Shown one piece after another: positions 18,401 to 33,616 of a stretch of DNA of 64,000 nucleotides (positions are counted from its first letter, which is position 1; each line of letters begins with the position of its first letter). The notes beneath the pieces are model-generated. The model worked only from the letters and a program-made list of their open reading frames with translations. It did no database searches and was not told the origin of the DNA. Source of the DNA: Purshia tridentata (Eukaryota > Streptophyta > Magnoliopsida > Rosales > Rosaceae); NCBI GenBank assembly GCA_003254885.1, contig QANT01002870.1:1-64000 (forward strand), written 5' to 3'. The position numbers were made by a program, and so were the translations under genes.

Positions 18401-18851
18401 CCTCGGAAACCTAAAACCCCACTTTTAGTTTCCCTGTACCTGCAACACTGCAATTCAGCAACTGCAATTTCTCATTCTCTTTATTACTCAAACGGGCTCT
18501 ATTTAAGGTAATTAAGCTCTTGCTTGAATGTAATTAGCATTAATTTACCCTTTTTTGCATGTCCATCCTGGAAACATAATCTACTTTCATTAACTTAATG
18601 ATTTATTAGATAATCTAAAACACAAGATCTTTCAACCTATTCAAATTAGATCTTGTGCATTTGTTGCTCCAAAAATCTTTGTGATATACTTGTGACTGTG
18701 GTTTTGGATTTTTTTTTTTTTTTTTATTTGTTTATGCTTCAGNTTTTTTTGTATTTGTTTATGCTTCAGGGAACCGCATAATGGACTCGGCCACCTCTTC
18801 GGTTTCAGTAAACTGTGCCTCTCTTTTACTTCCTTGAAGCAAATACAAAGG
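18401..18851 (+). promoter_or_regulatory. Predicted 5' leader exons of the WD40/bromodomain gene with a short uORF
   Basis: A likely leader exon ends at 'TTTAAG|gtaatt' (donor 18509). A second begins after 'GCTTCAG' near 18769 and ends at 'ACAAAG|gtttca' near 18851. The second carries an uORF at 18781-18837 (starts MDSATSSVSV, 18 codons). These exons are inferred from splice-like borders only. A duplicated 'TTTGTTTATGCTTCAG' on either side of an N at 18743 shows the local assembly is doubtful. Confidence 0.4.
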
Positions 18852-19139
18852 TTTCATTAGAATCAAACACACGTTTATTTTATTTATCTACCTCTGGAGT
18901 TGAATTTTTATGCCTAACAGTATATTGACGGATCTACATGTGAATTCTTGAGCACAAATTGCTAATGCTAAGGTTCATTTATCAATTTGCTAGGAGGGTG
19001 CCATTTTCGTATTGTCTCTTCTAGTTCTCATCGTATCCTATGCTTTAAGATAAACAAACCTCATTAACTATTGTGAAGTCCAGGGCCTGGAGATTAAGTA
19101 GAGCACTATCTTCAATTGCTGGAGCTAATAAAGTCCTTG

Positions 19140-19425
19140 GTCTATATAATTTCCAAAATTATGATGGAGCACCCACCTTTAGCTGTTTGTTACAGGATCA
19201 TATAAATTGAAGCTCTTGAAGTTAATGGCCAAAAAAGAAAAAAAAAAGGATAAGCTCTTGAAGTCAGAACTTGTATAATTGGAACAGTTATAATGGATCA
19301 TCTCATTTTAACTATTTATTGTGGGATCTTATAATTTGAAGCTTTTGAAGTCAATGGCCAAAAAAGGAAAAAAAGAAGAAGAGAAGCTCTTGAAGTTAGA
19401 ACTGTCTCCTTGGTTTTGATTATAT
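19140..19425 (+). repeat. Diverged tandem duplication, period about 129 bases
   Basis: Two blocks share 'TTGAAGCTCTTGAAG', 'AATGGCCAAAAAAG' followed by an A/G-rich run, and 'AAGCTCTTGAAGT.AGAACT'. Key words sit near 19204 and 19333. They lie in the presumed 5' leader intron of the WD40 gene. Confidence 0.55.
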
Positions 19426-19690
19426 GAATTTTGCATGTCTTTGGCCTCATCTCCTTCCACTTTAGCTAAAGCTGTTATTTGTGGAAAGTTTAACTGTTAA
19501 TATAAGGAACACGACTACCATAATTGTTAAAATCATTATTATATCTTTAGAATTTTGGGTTGGCTGTTCAGGTTGTTTTCACCGTCTGTCTCTATACGGG
19601 CTGAGAACAATTGTGTTGTGGGTTGGCTGTTCAACATTTTCATCGTTTGAGCTCTTCCAAGTTATAGTAGCATGCTAGCTCGAAACAATT

Positions 19691-19811
19691 GGGAAGGGTC
19701 ATATGTACAATGTATGTAGCATTGCCCTTTCTTGCAGAGAGGTTATTTCCCATTTGGAACGCATGATCTCCAGATCATACTAGAGCAACCTTACCATTAT
19801 GCCAAGCTTTT
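19691..19811 (-). mobile_element. Au-like SINE, 3'-truncated
   Basis: Read on the minus strand from 19811, the sequence shows 'GGCATAATGGTAAGGTTGCT', then 'TGATCTGGAGATCATG' and 'GCGTTCCAAATGGGAAATAA', then 'CCTCTCTGCAAGAAAGGGCA', then a TACATTGTACATATGACCC block. This order (tRNA-like head with A and B box remnants, then a body ending in TACAATG...GACCC) is that of the Au SINE family found across flowering plants. It is shorter than a full Au element and diverged, so it is an old copy. It lies in the presumed leader intron of the WD40 gene. Confidence 0.7.
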
Positions 19812-20617
19812 CCTTCTTGCTACTTTAAATAGTAATAGAAAGAAAATAAAAGGGTTCTGATATGTGGGGTCTCCGCTTCTCCCTTAAGGGTTAGCTTGGT
19901 TTGCAAATAAGTTGAGGGAAAGGGACAAAAATCATTAAACTGCCAAAGAAGTTAGCTTCCTTTCTTGTTTCTTACATTGTGGAAGTATATAATGGCATCA
20001 AAGGCTTCTCTAGTTTGCAACAGCTTTTGGGCCTAATCGCACATCCTCCCCTTAGGAACAAGGTGAAGGTCAGCTTCAATATCTGGTGGGCATATTAGTA
20101 ATTTACCAAGAAAAACAAAAAGAAATTTATCTAGTTTCTATGTGGTCCTTTACCACACATTACATTTGTATGAACAGAATGTCCAACTTTGGTAATATGA
20201 AAATATTATATAGTGAATTGGTTGCATTTATTCATAATAACTTCCCATGTTCAGATCTGGGTAGTTTCTCTGTTGAGCATGTTGTATTTTCATACCCCTG
20301 GTAATAAATCTGTTGGCAAGGTGTGCATTGCCATCTTGACCATTGGTGCTTATTAAATTTATTGACAATGTTTCATTTCTTGCTATATTGACCAAGTACT
20401 ATGCTATTACCCTTCAAGTTTAGTGATATTTTAGGCAGGTTTCATTTGCTCAAATCTACCAAGCTAGGGAAAATTCTCCTGGATTTATGGCTTTCCCTTT
20501 CTTTGAGGAATGTATTTAGTATCTTTAGACAATTTGAAGATACCTTCATATGCATCAACTGTATTTAATGGTTTCAAACAACTACATGGTTCTGACGTTT
20601 CAGATTGTGCTGAAATA

Positions 20618-23600
20618 ATGGATCCTTGGAAGTGCACTTCGTCTGGTGGTGCAACCTCTCTTACTAAGGCACCTCCAAATATTTTAAATAAGATGACTGA
20701 GAAGGCTCAATTTGGAAAAGAAGAGAGGGATACAAGTCATGCTGTTGAGGCTGGAGTAGATATAGACATCAGAGAAGTTTACTTTTTGATTATGCACTTT
20801 CTGTCTGTTGGACCATGCCAGAGGACTTTTGAACAATTTGGTAATGATCTTCTGGAACACCAGCTTCTACCTAGAAGGTATCATGCTTGGTTTTCAAGGA
20901 GTGGTGTAGGCTGTGGCAATGATAATGGTGATGTCACCTCTTTCCCATTGAGTTACAACAAATTGGTGGAAAGGTACAAGTGCTTCTTAATTTGTCTAAC
21001 CTTTATCTTATAAAGAGTTCATTACCAAGCATAGTTTTCTCTTGTTAGTATTCTTGTTGTTTATGTTCATGACATGTATGCCTTTTGTGACAGAGGGTAT
21101 GTATTTTTACATGAGCCACTTAAAATGTGCATCATATATGTAACATGACTCACAGCCCAGCCCCGAAACCCGTTAAAAGAGGCGTGTGGCATGCCAAGCC
21201 CTTTGATCGGGTACCCTAACCCTAAACGTTAAACCTTAATATCCTTGTCCAGTCCAACAGACAACTGACCTACAGATATGCAAAAGAGGAAATGTGATGT
21301 GTGAACATCAATAGTCTAGTAGGTAGTAAACATAACTATGCTAATTAAAGAGAAGATGTCACAGAGTCCATAGCACCTAACCAAACAAGAGAAACTTTAA
21401 CGACTGTAGAAACGCAGTCAAGGCTTTAAAAAGTAAAACAGGGTCTGGAATAAGTCATAAGTTCATAACAGAAAAATTGACCTATAACAATACATAATAA
21501 TGCAAACATATAATTTTACAAGTATTGGTATAATGTAAAATAAGGATGAATCCGATACATGGGATCACAATATATGCCTTCTAGAAAAAATTTGTTGCTG
21601 ACTAGTATTACCCAGGGTTGATTAAATGATGAGAAAATTATTAGAAAGTTGAATTTCACATGTTGTACTCTAATGGTGGAGAAGCCTACATGTGAGGGTG
21701 AGTGTTAAGAATGTAAAACAATTATTGGTTCACATCCTAACAACTCAAGCTTTTGGGGTAGTTGAAAACTGACGAACTGCATCAGGGTTTATTGGGTTTC
21801 TTCTTATATTAATTACTTTTGTTTTTCTTTGATTTTTTTTTTCCATGGCGGGACTAGTAATTTTATTTCCTGTGTTGACTCTTTACTGATTAGCCTTTTA
21901 TATGACCCATAGGTATCCTCATATAGAGAGGGATCATTTGGTAAAGCTTCTAAAGCAACTGATACTGAGTACAGCCACTCCTTTGCATGGCAAGGTTGGA
22001 AGAAGTGCTCCGAATGCAGCTGATGTCCCTACGTTACTGGGAACTGGTTCTTTTTCACTTCTGGATTGTATGTGATATTTTATAGTTTATATTTTACAGT
22101 ATCGTTGACTCTTCGTTGGCCTTTAACTTCAATTGTCACTATTTGGCTTAAAATCTATGCCTTCCGTACTCATTTTCATTTGAAGCCTTTTTCTGCAGCT
22201 TTTCCCAGGGTAGCTAAATTTTTTACTCTGCTTCCAGAATCTTATTTTTTCACGACCACATCTATATCTTTTCAGGTTTCTTTAAATGTTACCTATTTCT
22301 GAATTATTATTTTTGGTTTTTGCAGGCAATACGAATATAGAAAATAACCTGGTTAAGCCTCTGCCGGCTTATCTGCGTTGGCCTTACATGCAGACCGATC
22401 AAGTTCATGGGCTCAGTTTAAGGGAAATTGGAGGAGGTTTCACAAAGCATCATCGTGCTCCATCCATTCGCTCTGCATGTTATGCCATTGCTAAACCATC
22501 AACTATGGTGCAAAAGATGAACAACAAAAAGAAGCTAAGGGGGCACCGAAATGCTGTTTATTGTGGTATGGTTCACCTATTTACTAAACTTGTAACAAAC
22601 GGTTTATTTTCTAGGAATCCAATTTTGGTGAGTGGGAGTCAACACTGTCTGGGATAAGGGGTGGGTACACTATTTATAACACAGATGATGTAGGCAAATA
22701 TCCCAGCATTTTCCTTTTAGTTCTCAGGATTCATCAGTGTTTCACTGGGAGTTTCATGTCATGGAATGAAAGTTGACCACTGCACTACTTGTAACTCCTT
22801 CTTGCGTAATTATATGAATCCTCTGGTTGCTTCACCGGCTATTTATGTTGTTTTCCCTTGTAACTGACTGACTTCTGGTTATCTCCATGTTTTTGGTAAT
22901 ACATATATTTGCTGCACTGTGTATGTGAATTTGGGGATTTGTATTACTGCAATTTCTGAGAACAAAGATGACTGGTGCTTGTATCTTGTAGCTATTTTTG
23001 ATCGGTCCGGGAGATATGTTATCACTGGTTCAGATGATCGTCTTGTCAAGATTTGGTCAATGGAAACTGCACTTTGCTTGGCTAGCTGTCGCGGACATGA
23101 AGTGAGTTGGGATTGTTCACATAATATGTGCAATTTACACACACATACACACTCTATCTCTCTCTCTCTTCCCCAACCGCCCCCCCCTCTCCCTCCCTCC
23201 CTCTCTCAGGTTCTATATAGTCTCATTTTGTTCCTGTATATTTAATCCAGTTTTCTTGTTATATGAATCAAAGGGTGACATTACTGACTTGGCTGTAAGT
23301 TCAAACAATGCTGTAGTAGCATCTGCTTCAAATGACTTCATCATTCGAGTTGTATGTATACCCAACCTCTTAAAAATTTTAGTTTTCTTCTTTTTCAATT
23401 TATCAACCAATGAATATCTATTTTACCTGCAGTGGCGTTTGCCAGATGGATTTCCAATTTCAGTTCTGCAGGGGCATACTGGAGCTGTGACTGCTATTGC
23501 ATTTAGTCCCAGACATACTTTCCAACTTTTATCGTAAGTCCCATTCTTAAAGTTATTGCTCTCTGATATTGCTTCCCTTCACTTGCTTGTTTTTTGGTGT

Positions 23601-26282
23601 GAGTGTGCATCTGTGTGTGTACTGAATAGCTTGATTTGGAATGGAAACATCTTCATGTAAAGTAATTTACTAATGATATGCACTTTGTGACTCTAAGCAT
23701 CTTTTCTTAAACCATTAATGCAGCTTGCTGGTTGTGGCCGTTATTTATCACTTGGCATTAAGTAAAACAATACTTGGAACTATTTTGGTCTGTTAGTTAC
23801 TTACTTTGCGTCAATATGTAGGTCATCAGATGATGGGACCTGTCGAATCTGGGATGCTAGGCTCTCCCATTGCCCTCCACAAATATACATGCCAAAACCT
23901 TCAGAGACTTTAACTGGTTAGATAATGCTTCTGACTTTGTTGCCTTATTGGTTACATATAAAATTACATCACTGTGAACTTTACTTGCAGGGAAGAGTAA
24001 TGGTATTTCAAGTAGTGCCCCCTCCTCAAGTAATGGTCCACAGAGCAATCAAATACTTTGTTGTGCTTACAATGCCAATGGAACTGTTTTTGTCACTGGT
24101 AGCTCTGACACTTTTGCAAGGGTATGTTTAATTCAAAGTTTATATGGTTCGTACTCCGGTACCTTTCTATTTATTGCATCAGTTAACTTTGCCATGTGTC
24201 TTTTTTTTTGGGCCGGTAACTTTGCCATGTGTCAGATTGGATATTTTAACAAAACTGAGGTATTTGCAGGTCTGGACTGCTTTAAAATCTAACACAGAAT
24301 ACTCAGAACAACCAATTCATGAGATGGATGTATTGTCTGGCCATGAAAATGATGTCAATTATGTGCAATTCAGGTTTGTCTGTTTGAAGGTCTTAAAAAC
24401 CAACAATATAGGTGATATTTTCCGATATTTCTATTTTACATAACCAGAAAAAATTATGCCATTATGATAACTTATTGGGGAAAACTTCTGAATGAAATTA
24501 CTTACATTGTTTATGTGGAAGTGTTGAAATTTCCCAAAATTAGACTTAATTTTGGTCAATTTAAAAAAAAAAAAATTTACCAAATTGGTAATATTAAGAA
24601 GCATAATAGGATAGGCTGAATAAATAGTGAAATCAACCCAGTGTATAGAAGAGGTTTAGACAGATGAAAACAGAAGTCCCTGAGAGAGGCACGGTGACCT
24701 ATGAGCACAAGCATTGGATTGGTGGTGATCTTAGCGCATAGCCATTGCATTGGGGTGGCAGTCTCTACTGGCTCGTTGCTTCTTCAATATATTCAAAAAG
24801 GGAAAACCAGTCCTTTGTGCATCATAGTTTGTTGTGATTTAAGTGAATATAATGCGCACTGTTAGACATTGTAATCAATTACTCAAAATAGTATAAAATG
24901 GATTAAATAAACATCTCCTGTAGTTTCATTCAAATTTCCTTGTTTTTCTCACAATTTTTGTTGTTTCTTTAGAGTTTTTTTTTTGTCCTGGTTGTTGGAA
25001 GTTTTTCTTTCAAAAAGTGTCCTAACCTCGTTTCTGCTTCCATATGCAGTGGTTGTGCAATTCCTTCAAAATCTTTATTTTCTGACTCTGTGAAGGACGA
25101 GAATAATATGAAGTTCAAAAATTCCTGGTATATCAATATGTCTGATATGATGTTCCATTGATTTTCTGCAACGTTTTTTGCTTCTCTTGTTTTTGTGTAG
25201 TATCTGCAAAACTAATCCATTTGTTGATGAATGTGCTAAGCACCAGTCCTTTGAATCTTAATGTTTTCAGGTTTTGTCACAACAACATAGTTACCTGCTC
25301 TCGTGATGGCAGTGCTATTATATGGGTTCCAAGATCACACAGATCCCATGTGAGCTCCTTTGGATGAGGAATTTCTTATTTTCATTTTTATGGAGTCTAA
25401 TTTGATGTAAATGAGTACAATACAAGTAACTGGTTTTGTCTGGCTCATTCTTTTGCATTCCACTTATCACTTTAGGGAAAAGTTGGACGTTGGACACGTG
25501 CATATCATCTAAAGGTTCCACCTCCACCACTGCCTCCTCAACCTCTTCGAGGAGGCCCACGTCAAAGATTTCTTCCCACTCCTCGCGGAGTTAACATGAT
25601 TGTGTGGAGCCTGGATAACCGCTTTGTGCTTGCAGCTATCATGGGTAGGGTTTAGAAAATATTTCTATTAAGATAAGATTTTCTTGGTACACCCGTTCCA
25701 TGTTCTAAAAGAAAGCACATAATCCCAACCACTTTATATTAAGTTGCATACCATCATGTCTTTTCTCTACTCTTATTTTATTTTATTTTTGTTTTCTTTT
25801 TTAAAGCCTGGATTGGTTTCCAGCTTCCCTCTAGTTGAGCCACAATCTCTTCTTGGGGACATTCATTGTTCAACTGAAAGATCATAATTACCTTTTACAC
25901 ATCTAATGTTCAGTGGGTGCCACCTCTAGCTTCTCTTGATGGAGCCATTAATAATTCTACATTTTCATGTTTCTTTGGCTACACCTATTGTTGTGAAACA
26001 ACAAATCATAAAGTTAATTGGTAGTCACTTTTCCACAAATTTCCTTTCAGTGGGTTATCTATTTATTAAACACAATGCATCTGTTACATGGTCATAAACT
26101 TTGTTTTTGCTCTTGACTAAGTGTAATAATTATGCAGATTGCAGAATCTGTGTTTGGAACGCTGTTGATGGTAGCTTAGTACATTCTTTGACTGGTCACA
26201 CTGCATCTGTAAGTGGTGTATTTTGAGGATCATAATGATTATAATGTATATGCTGTTTCTTTCACTCTTGGCTCAGATATAC

Positions 26283-26314
<32 letters not shown>

Positions 26315-29300
26315 NNNNNNTTTTTTTTTTTTTTCTTTTGAATGAACCAGTTAGGTTTTCTTTATCTGATGATATATCTGCACCAGTAAATAGTTTTTCA
26401 TTTCAATCTGAATTTTTCTATCTATTACTTTGGTGGCTCACTTGTCTGTTAAATTCTTGGCAGTCTTATGTTTTGGATGTTCATCCCTTTAATCCTCGGA
26501 TTGCTATGAGTGCTGGGTATGATGGGCAAACAATAGTGTGGGATGTGAGTTTTAGGTTCTCATGTTATCTTTTCTGATACGTTTTTCTCCTAATGCATAT
26601 TGTTTAATGAGTTGTTTGTCTTTTGTGTTACTAGATATGGGAGGGCATGCCTATTAAGATATATGAAATTGGACACGTTAAGTTGGTGGATGGGAAGTTT
26701 TCCGCGTAAGTGGGCCGTACAATATTCAATTTTGTTGAATTTTTCTTTTCTCGTTTTATAATTAAGTTGACAATTTCATCCTTAATTTTTTTTTGGGTTA
26801 ATTTTATGTAAGGAGACATGGATTAGTTTCCTTGATGGTGCCACCATTATTACTGCATGGATTTCAATTTTGAATAATAAAATACTAATTCTTTGAAATT
26901 AAAGGGTTCTTTCCCTCAAAAAAACTTAATTCTTTTTATAAATTAAAGAAAAATATTTTTGATGAGACGTGTTCTCTCTCTTACATAGGGATGGGACATC
27001 AATTGTGCTTTCAGATGATGTTGGCCAAATATATTTAATAAACACAGGTGAAGGCGAGTCCCAAAGCGATGCCAAATATGATCAGGTATCCTAAGATTTT
27101 GTTCATACGGTTGTCCACTCCCCTCTCCCCTCTGTCTTTTGATTCAAAGCCAGTGTTATGCAATTCCTCTATGATGGCTGGTTTTGCGGTTCTCCTACAG
27201 TTCTTCCTTGGGGATTATCGCCCCCTTGTGCGGGATACTTCCGGATATCTTCTTGATCAGGTTAATCATATTCGCATTAACGCTCACTATCACTTTTTTG
27301 TGCTGTGAATAGCATCAACTTACACAACAAGAAATTGAATCAATATAGTTCCATGTGCCTGTGCGTTTGTGCAGTTGATTGATGTTAAATGATCCTTCTG
27401 GTATTTATATTCTATTCCACTTGTGATTCTGAAACATATTGTATATGCTGTAGGAGACGCAACTTCCTGCTTATCAAAGGAATCTTCAAGATCCTCTTTG
27501 TGATTCAAGTATGTCTTGGCTCCTACCTGGGTGGGATTCTTAATATACATTATTCAACACATTTTCTCATATCGTAGATTGATGGGAAATGATAGGTATG
27601 ATTCCATATCCGGAACCTTATCAGAGTATGTACCAGCAGCGTCGACTGGGTGCTCTGGGTATGGAATGGCGTCCTCCATCCATGACATGTGCTGTTGGCC
27701 TGGATATCAGTATAGGCCTAGATTATCAAATGCCTCCTTTGCCAGATTTGGAAAGAATGATTGAGCCACTTCCAGATTTCATTGATGCAATGTTATGGGA
27801 GCCAGAAAATGAAGTAGTGGGTGAAGATACTGATTCAGAGTATCATATTACTGAGGAAAATTCCAGTGAAGATGAGAGAGAAAATTTTAGCACCAGCTCT
27901 TCTAGTGATCCAGAATGCTGTGCAGAAGACAGTGAAGTTGAATGCAGTCATGAGGAAGGTCTTCGCAGATCAAGAAGAAAAAAACAAAAGGTAAAGTGGT
28001 GTCTTTTCCCATACTGGTTTCTGTTGTTTTCAACCTACTTGGACTGAGTTTTAATCCTTTTTTAGGTTGAGTCTAAAAACTCTTCTGAGAGGCATGTGAA
28101 GAAAAGGAGTTTGGGTGAGCACGATGGCACTATATCTTGGATTAACAGAATTAAGAATCCAAAAGGTGGCCGGAAAGTTTCCAAGAGGAAGTCTTCTAGA
28201 GCCAAGACTTTGAGACCCCAGCGAGTTGCAGCACGCAACGCTCGAAATGTGCTTTCTCAGATCCCTGGAACATCTACAGATGGAGAAGAAGATGACTCAG
28301 AAGATGATTCGTCAGGTAGTGAGTCACCGCAGCAAGAATTTCACACTCGAAGCAATGAGTATGATGGAAACTTCCAGAATATGCCACAAAAACATAGTAA
28401 AGAAGAACCATCTCTACATGAGTTTGAGCGCATAGCAAAGCCTCTTGCAGTTTCTGAGTCTCAATCAAATCTTAGAAGCAGGCCAAAACTTGTTATTAAG
28501 CTTCCACTTCGTGATTCTAAGAAGAAAGAGGCTCTGCAGGGTGCAAGACTCAAATGTGAAAACCGGGCTGATTTGGTGTCTCCATCTTCTAGATATCAAG
28601 AAGCCACTCAAGATAAGATTATTAATAACGGCTCTGTGGATCCAGATTCATCTTTGACAGATGTGATTGACATGGAGTTTTCTGGAAATCTCATTAGGAA
28701 TGAATTCATAGACTCCCAGCAAACTGTAAAGGCGGAGAATCCTTTGGAGGCATCTGCATGTGACAAGAAGAATAAAATTAGGTGGGGAGAGGTCAAGACA
28801 CGCACAATAAAGCATACAAGATCAGGAGATCCCATACCAATAGATGCAGCCACTAGGTCGCTTGTTACTTTTGACAACCATATGGAAGAGAAGAATAATG
28901 TCAATCGGTATGTTAATCCTGAGAACAATTCTGCGAAGTTTTATGCTCATTCAAAAATTAAGAATTTTGTTTTGAGGTATCTTGTCTTGCAGGGATGAAG
29001 GAACTGATACATTAAAGGATCTGGACCGTCTCAAAAGTAAAGAGCTTTCTCAAACTGATGAGGCACTCATGTCTTCATCATTTGAGTCATCAGCTCTGGG
29101 TGAGCACAAACCAAAAGGCATAGAGGCCTCCCTGGAAATAAATGAAGTTTCCAGAACAAAGCGCACTGATTATTCAGAGGATAATGCTCCCCTTAAGTTT
29201 CCTGCAGAAGGCCTAACAGGGTCTGGAGATTTAATGCCAGAAGATCCTTCATGCATGGACCAGAATTTAATTGTGGAAGTACCAGAAGTGGGTGGAGGTG

Positions 29301-31109
29301 GCAGATCAACTTCTTTGAAGTTTTTGTGCAGGGGTAGGACTAATTCAGTAGGTCTTGATGGTATTTTAGAAGGAAATACTTCAAATACCAATGACCATCA
29401 TGGTTCAGGAATGGATCTCCCTGATGCAATACGTAGAAAAAGAACCTTAAAGATCAAGGCATCTTCACAGGAGCTGGACTCTGCAAGGCGTAGCCATAAG
29501 TTGAGAGGAGGCCATCAAACAGTGGGGACATCAAAAGATGCAGAAGACTCCTCCGTCCAAGCGGCTGATCAGATTCTTCAAAGATCAAGGTCTACTAGAA
29601 ATCGTCGGGGTTCATATAATGATTGTGACCAAAGTTCTTCAACTCAAAGTATGTTAGATAATCCTGTTGGAAAACTATCATGGCTGATGTTGTCAAAACA
29701 TGAGGTGGGTTACAGTTATATTCCTCAGCTAGGTGATGAAGTTGCATACATAAGACAGGTAATTTCTAATAGATCTAATTGTGGCTTCTGGTCCCATTAG
29801 TTTTGAGTTTTTCTGTTAGGAATTACTGTTATTTTAATTAATATTTGGGCTTGTGATTTTTAGGGTCATCAAGAGTATCTAGAATTAGTCATAAAGTCAG
29901 AAGCCGGTCCTTGGGGTCCTTGGAGATCAATTAAGGAAAACATCAAAGCTGTGGAAATTTGCAAGGTTGAAAGCCTTGATTATGATTCACAGCCTGGTTC
30001 TGGGGAGGCCTGCAGCAAGATCAAACTTAAATTTGTAGACTATGATTCTGCCATGTTCGGTAGAAGTTTCAAGTTGACTTTGCCTGAGATTGATTTCAAT
30101 GATTTCATTGTTGAGAAAACGTGGTATGATGCTGCTATTAGAAGAAATTGGACCACAGGCGAAAAATGCATGGTTTGGTGGAAGGATTCAGACGGAGGTG
30201 GTGATTGGTGGGAAGGCCAAATTGTTCGTTCTCAGGCCAAGTCACATGATTTTCCTGACAGCCCTTGGTTAAGATATGAGATTCAGTACACAAGTGAGGG
30301 TGGAATGACCCATTCGCATTGTCCTTGGGAACTGCATGATCTTGTCCCATCATGGGAGCACCCCCATATTGATTCTGAAAGCAGAGATAAGCTGCTGCAC
30401 TATTTTAATAAATTAGAGCAGAAGGTTTGTTCACAAAACTTGTGTGTCCCTGTGTCTTGTTTGATGTTATTATTTTCAAGGGAAATTGGCATGTAAAGCT
30501 CCAAATTAGGACAGAACTAATTGTAGCTGAAACCGTTTTATGTCATCAAGGATTTTAATTTTTATGTTGTAAATGATGCAGGACTTCAACACAATCCAAC
30601 AAATGAATCAAGCTGTTCAGAAGGTGGATTTCTGCAACAGGTAGACAAATGCTAAATATTTTATTATCGGAACCTTCCAATCCATTTAGTTCTAACAAAT
30701 TTCCTCAAAAGTATAAATAACGTGTGGAAGTTCATGACTTTATGCTTACATACTGTAAAAGGAGGCCTATTCTGCAATTCTATCACAAATGCTGCATAAA
30801 CAAATACCAAGTGCAAATCATTTATCTCATTTGATTGTGAGTTATTGTTGGGCAGAAACTTAGATTTAGAGAAAATAATGATATCTTGATTTGTGGAAAT
30901 GTTGCAGCTTCCCTGTTCAATTGTACCCTGAACTAATCCAGTCAAGGTTAAGGAATGACTACTATAGGAGCTTGGAAGCTGTGAAGCATGATGTAACAGT
31001 GATGCTGACAAACGCCCGGCATTACTTCAAGAGAAATGAATTGCAAGTTAGGATTAGGCACCTCACAAAATGGTTTAAGAAAAAATTGTCAAGGTTGGAG
31101 AGATATTGA
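20618..31109 (+). CDS. WD40-repeat and bromodomain protein of the PHIP/BRWD type
   Basis: Twenty-four coding exons give 1651 aa: 20618-20973, 21913-22067, 22326-22565, 22992-23101, 23274-23351, 23433-23533, 23822-23916, 23991-24121, 24270-24373, 25050-25127, 25271-25349, 25476-25644, 26138-26208, 26464-26544, 26635-26705, 26989-27085, 27201-27260, 27454-27508, 27596-27990, 28076-28917, 28993-29758, 29864-30424, 30582-30640, 30908-31109. The N-terminal helical part has VYFLIMHFL and LLPRRYHAWFSRSG. WD repeats run from about residue 238 to 675 (GHRNAVYC, SDDRLVKIW, SNDFIIRVW, SSDDGTCRIWDAR). A long Ser/Lys/acidic linker follows, then a Trp-rich region near residue 1440 and a bromodomain-like C-terminus at about 1585-1651. 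Animal PHIP/BRWD proteins bind chromatin and act as CUL4-DDB1 receptors; the plant role is less clear. I chose MDPWKCTSSG as start by likeness to homologues. An in-frame ATG at 20510 could add 36 residues. Confidence 0.92.
20974..21912. repeat. Intron with repeat-like insertion, class uncertain
   Basis: This 0.94-kb intron of the WD40 gene differs from the others. It has a GC-richer stretch near 21150-21190 and, near 21680-21770, 'GAGGGTGAGTGTTAAGAATG' then 'TCACATCCTAACAACTCAAG'. Sequences like this recur near ends of plant LTR-type repeats. No paired ends or flanking duplication could be defined, so it is recorded only as a probable old repeat fragment. Confidence 0.35.
26290..26334. other. 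Poly-T tract with six N (assembly gap in intron)
   Basis: About 24 T residues, six N and about 14 more T lie in an intron of the WD40 gene. This is a homopolymer sequencing gap; true length is unknown. The flanking exons (26138-26208 and 26464-26544) join in frame. Confidence 0.8.
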
Positions 31110-33146
<2,037 letters not shown>

Positions 33147-33616
33147 TTTTATGACTGGATGCTTTCTTTTGTTTAAGATTATACCCAACCCAATTTTGTT
33201 AGGCCCCAGGTCTTTTTTCTTTTGTACTATTTATTTATTTTTTGTCCTGTCTTTTTTATTTGGTTTTGAATGTTTTGTAAGAAGTTACAAACTTACAATT
33301 GGATAATTTAATTTAAAATTATGTGGATGGTTTTCCAATTTTCCTTTCCGATGTATTTGGATGTGTTCACCTTGGTAAGCTATACTCCTGTTTTAGCCCA
33401 ACTACATTAGATAAATGAGTCTGCATTATGTCGAGTATCCTATGTAGACATCCATTAGAAAATTTTATGCCATTTCCAACTCAATATGAGTAACTTCCAA
33501 GGTTTATGGAGCATTTCTGTTAGCTTACAAACCCAAGTGATTCAATATCATCCGAATGAAACCATCAAACCTATTCAAGGTACAATTAACACTAGTAACC
33601 ACTAGTAACCATGAAC
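33147..33616. other. Convergent 3' regions of DIM1 and the small minus-strand gene
   Basis: This AT-rich sequence lies between two convergent genes and should hold both 3' UTRs. A short direct repeat 'ACTAGTAACC' occurs near 33590-33610. Nothing else is seen. Confidence 0.5.
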
